Assembly: GCA_029974855.1 (NCBI GenBank)
Contig: JARKQO010000507.1
Coordinates: 1 to 15,030 of the forward strand
Direction: 5' to 3'
DNA: 15,030 bases
Source of the DNA: Eubacteriales bacterium
GTDB lineage: Bacteria; Bacillota_A; Clostridia; Christensenellales; Aristaeellaceae
The translations under genes and the position numbers were made by a program. A model generated the notes under the pieces. That model was not told where the DNA came from, did no database searches, and saw nothing but the letters and a program-made list of their open reading frames with translations. Positions within the stretch are counted from its first letter, which is position 1. Each line of letters opens with the position of its first letter. Below, piece by piece: positions 13,818 through 15,030 of the stretch.

Positions 13818-14720
13818 CTATCCCCGGTCATAGGAAACCCACATCCCCGAAAACTTGAATTGCACCAGGGTAATGCTCATCACAATCACCATCAGCACCA
13901 AGGACTGGGCCGCGGCGTATCCAAACTTCTGCGATACAAAGGCTGTCTGGTAAATGTACAGGCCGATGGAGCGCGAGGCGTCGCCGGGGCCTCCGTTCGT
14001 GAGCATGTAGGGTTCGTCGAAAATCTGGATGGTACCGATCATCATGGTGACAAATACGAAAAAAAGCGTGGGGCTCAAAAGCGGGAAGGTGATATGGCGC
14101 GTTTTCTGCCAGGCGTTGGCCCCGTCGATGGAGGCGGCCTCCAGATAGGCCCTGTCGATGCCCTGCAGGCCGATCAGGAAATAGAGAAAGTATCCACCCA
14201 CAAACTTCCACAGGCTGAAAAGCATCGTGGCCGGGTAAACCCAGAAGGTGGAACTCAGCCAGGATATCTTCGGCGTTCCCAGCAGCCCCAGGTAATAGTT
14301 GAAAATGCCGAAATCCTTGTTGAGCACCAGCGTCCAGGCGATGGCGATGGAGGAGGTGGCCAGCAGCGTGGGAAAATAATAGACGGTACGGAAGGCGTAT
14401 ACAAGGGGCCTGCTTTTCAGGCTGTTGACGCCAAAGGCAAGCAGCAGGCCCATCCCCATATGCATGGGCACCAGCAGCAGCACAAACAGGACCGAATTGC
14501 CCAGGGTCACCAAAAAGCGTTTGTCCAGCGTCAGCATGACCCAATTCATGTATTCGTTCCACTTTGCCGGGGTGATGATGTTGTATTTGGTGAAGGACAG
14601 AAAGAACACCATGAAAAAGGGCACCAGCACAAATACCAGGAAGCCGGCCAGGCTTGGCAATAGAAAGAGCCAGGCGGCCCGGGCATCGCTATGGGCTGCT
14701 CTTCGATGAGGCCTGGTCAC
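13818..14720 (-). CDS. Sugar ABC transporter permease (MalF/CUT1 type), GTG start
   Basis: A 300-residue inner-membrane permease. Its first hydrophobic segment is WLFLLPSLAGFLVFVLVPFF, and the LLP..AGF..F...P pattern near the N-terminus is usual for this subunit. The EAA loop is YLEAASIDGANAWQKTRHIT (192-211 counted from the chosen start). The start is GTG 14720, which has AAGGAG 8 bp upstream; the GTG at 14729 overlaps that site and cannot use it. It lies between the binding protein (110 bp upstream, with two hairpins in between) and the second permease (22 bp downstream). The two permeases should form a heterodimer importing a sugar or oligosaccharide captured by the binding protein. The substrate is not readable from the sequence. 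Confidence 0.93.
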   Translation of the reverse strand: MTRPHRRAAHSDARAAWLFLLPSLAGFLVFVLVPFFMVFFLSFTKYNIITPAKWNEYMNWVMLTLDKRFLVTLGNSVLFVLLLVPMHMGMGLLLAFGVNSLKSRPLVYAFRTVYYFPTLLATSSIAIAWTLVLNKDFGIFNYYLGLLGTPKISWLSSTFWVYPATMLFSLWKFVGGYFLYFLIGLQGIDRAYLEAASIDGANAWQKTRHITFPLLSPTLFFVFVTMMIGTIQIFDEPYMLTNGGPGDASRSIGLYIYQTAFVSQKFGYAAAQSLVLMVIVMSITLVQFKFSGMWVSYDRG

Positions 14721-14728
14721 GCGTTTCA

Positions 14729-14734
14729 CTCCTT
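14729..14734 (-). promoter_or_regulatory. Ribosome binding site deciding the GTG start at 14720
   Basis: AAGGAG on the minus strand, 8 bp before GTG 14718-14720. The in-frame GTG at 14727-14729 overlaps this site. Confidence 0.7.
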
Positions 14735-14743
14735 CGCAGGCGG

Positions 14744-14764
14744 CTCCGCCTTCGGATGGCGGAG
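14744..14764 (-). repeat. Second hairpin of the binding protein - permease gap
   Basis: CTCCGCC and GGCGGAG form a perfect 7-bp stem around a 7-nt loop, 9 bp upstream of the permease ribosome binding site. It is likely part of the post-transcriptional separation of binding-protein and permease expression. Confidence 0.45.
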
Positions 14765-14776
14765 AAAATGAGAAAC

Positions 14777-14809
14777 CGGGGGAAAGCGAGAGGTCCGCGC
14801 TTTCCCCCG
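14777..14809 (-). terminator. 12-bp GC-rich hairpin behind the binding-protein gene (attenuator-like)
   Basis: CGGGGGAAAGCG and CGCTTTCCCCCG pair perfectly over 12 bp around a 9-nt loop, 20 bp after the binding-protein stop. On the minus strand it is followed by GTTTCTCATTTTCTCC, a loosely U-rich run that might give partial termination. In sugar ABC operons such structures protect the binding-protein mRNA or reduce readthrough, so that the binding protein is made in excess of the permeases. Confidence 0.5.
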
Positions 14810-14829
14810 CAAAGTGAATCGGGCAAGGA

Positions 14830-15030
14830 TCAGAAGCCTTGGAGCACGAGGTCGATCTCTTGCTTCATCGCGTCCAGCGCCTCGTCCACGCCCATTTCGT
14901 CGGAGAGGATCAGGGAAGTGTACCGGTCGAAGAGGGTCTGGATATCGTTGTAGCCGGCCGGGCATTCCACGGATTTCGCGGTGGCGGCGCTGTCGATGAA
15001 GATCGTCGTAGTGGCGGGAGAGGCGGTGGC
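14830..15030 (-). CDS. Sugar ABC transporter substrate-binding protein, C-terminal end (cut by window edge)
   Basis: The last 66 codons of a gene entering from the right edge and ending at TGA 14832-14830. The ending, with DIQTLFDRYTSLILSDEMG followed by an acidic helix VDEALDAMKQEIDLVLQGF, matches the C-terminal helix of extracellular sugar-binding proteins (commonly ...A...i...v..ll). Its position directly upstream of two CUT1 permeases supports the call. It is not the same gene copy as the binding protein at the left edge, so the window contains parts of two separate importers. The signal peptide and promoter of this operon lie outside the window. Confidence 0.75.
   Translation of the reverse strand, partial: ATASPATTTIFIDSAATAKSVECPAGYNDIQTLFDRYTSLILSDEMGVDEALDAMKQEIDLVLQGF

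Overview
The window reads as a carbohydrate-acquisition island from a fairly GC-rich, probably Gram-positive anaerobe (Clostridia-like, perhaps Christensenellales-like; this is inferred, not shown). The reasons are strong AGGAGG-type ribosome binding sites, TTGACA/TATNNT promoters with 17-bp spacers, two CUT1-type sugar ABC binding proteins with two permeases and no ATPase gene in view, and LacI- and GntR-type regulators. Both window edges cut through substrate-binding-protein genes. There are 12 protein genes (10 complete, 2 partial). I see no rRNA, tRNA, CRISPR, phage or transposase gene.

Locus A (1-7837) has two divergent arms around a 5549-5828 control region. The minus arm runs from a Gfo/Idh/MocA dehydrogenase (5548) to a FAD-dependent oxidoreductase, then a D-2-hydroxyacid dehydrogenase. 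After a 234-bp gap with its own promoter come a second FAD oxidoreductase, clearly a paralogue of the first, and a secreted sugar-binding protein that runs off the left edge. The plus arm is a GntR-DNA-binding/LacI-sensor regulator overlapping by 4 bp a DHDPS-superfamily aldolase. That aldolase keeps every sialic-acid-contact residue I could compare with E. coli NanA. The set suggests uptake of a sugar acid or sialic-acid derivative, redox remodelling by NAD and flavin enzymes, and aldolase cleavage to pyruvate. No amino-sugar kinase or epimerase is in view, so the substrate remains open.

Locus B (about 8030-15030) has two convergent arms. On plus is a secreted DUF4185 (GH183-related) beta-propeller protein with its own near-consensus promoter. 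On minus an operon carries a sugar-binding protein (C-terminus only), two ABC permeases, a LacI regulator and a cytoplasmic GH116 glycosidase. The apparent logic is extracellular cleavage by the DUF4185 protein, import by the ABC transporter, and intracellular removal of sugars by GH116, under LacI control.

The least expected signals are non-coding. The three promoters I can identify share bases at fixed positions inside the -35/-10 spacer, and two of them, one in each locus, share GCAATGC at exactly the same offset. The locus B copy sits in a GCAA-N2-CG-N2-TTGC sequence that looks like a LacI-family operator. Other non-coding structures are a 44-nt near-perfect hairpin without a U-tract behind the aldolase gene, a 24-nt interrupted palindrome before the left binding protein, and two tandem hairpins between binding protein and permease in locus B.
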